A stretch of DNA of 5,427 nt from Clostridia bacterium. Its GTDB lineage: Bacteria > Bacillota > Clostridia > Clostridiales > Clostridiaceae. Location of the stretch: assembly GCA_009930125.1 (NCBI GenBank), contig RZYZ01000149.1, positions 1 through 5,427 on the forward strand, read 5' to 3'. The notes under the pieces were generated by a model. The model did no database searches. It was not told the origin of the DNA and worked only from the letters and a program-made list of their open reading frames with translations. Made by a program: the position numbers and the translations under genes. Positions 5,426-5,427 of this stretch are shown here, piece after piece (position 1 is the first letter of the stretch; each line of letters opens with the position of its first letter).

Positions 5426-5427
5426 CC

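Noticed and set aside
1..5427. Mobile element, CRISPR array, tRNA, defence or toxin-antitoxin module
   Set aside because: No transposase-like frame, regular repeat-spacer pattern, tRNA-like cloverleaf or paired small genes were found; the 72-residue gene has no partner.

Overview
The window reads as an ordinary chromosomal stretch of a low-to-moderate GC Bacillota, most likely class Clostridia. This rests on strong AGGAGG-type ribosome binding sites, TATAAT promoters, the CdaA/CdaR pair, a short clostridial-style PTS Enzyme I and a citrate-lyase accessory gene. Every gene I can support lies on the minus strand, so transcription runs from the right edge to the left. The long plus-strand open frames are antisense shadows.

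In transcription order: (1) at the right edge, citX, the transferase that loads the citrate lyase acyl carrier protein, with a TTG start; (2) after 64 bp without a visible terminator, ptsI (Enzyme I of the PEP:sugar phosphotransferase system), which ends at a strong hairpin terminator; (3) a 72-residue protein of unknown function with its own extended -10 promoter and a good ribosome binding site, followed by two short hairpins; (4) a DUF1801-family protein preceded by a possible CcpA (cre-like) site; (5) trxA, a classical thioredoxin with its own promoter region and terminator; (6) a regulatory gap of about 210 bp with a TATAAT box, a 12-bp perfect palindrome and a degenerate repeat; (7) cdaA, the membrane diadenylate cyclase making c-di-AMP; (8) cdaR, its YbbR-domain regulator, which overlaps cdaA by 34 bp and runs off the left edge.

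The units look mostly independent: carbon uptake and citrate use (ptsI, citX), redox (trxA) and c-di-AMP signalling (cdaA-cdaR, in other Bacillota usually followed by glmM, which would be off the left edge). I see no mobile element, CRISPR array, RNA gene, defence or toxin-antitoxin module. The least explained parts are the 72-residue gene and the symmetric sequences upstream of cdaA and of the DUF1801 gene. I found no convincing new multi-gene system.
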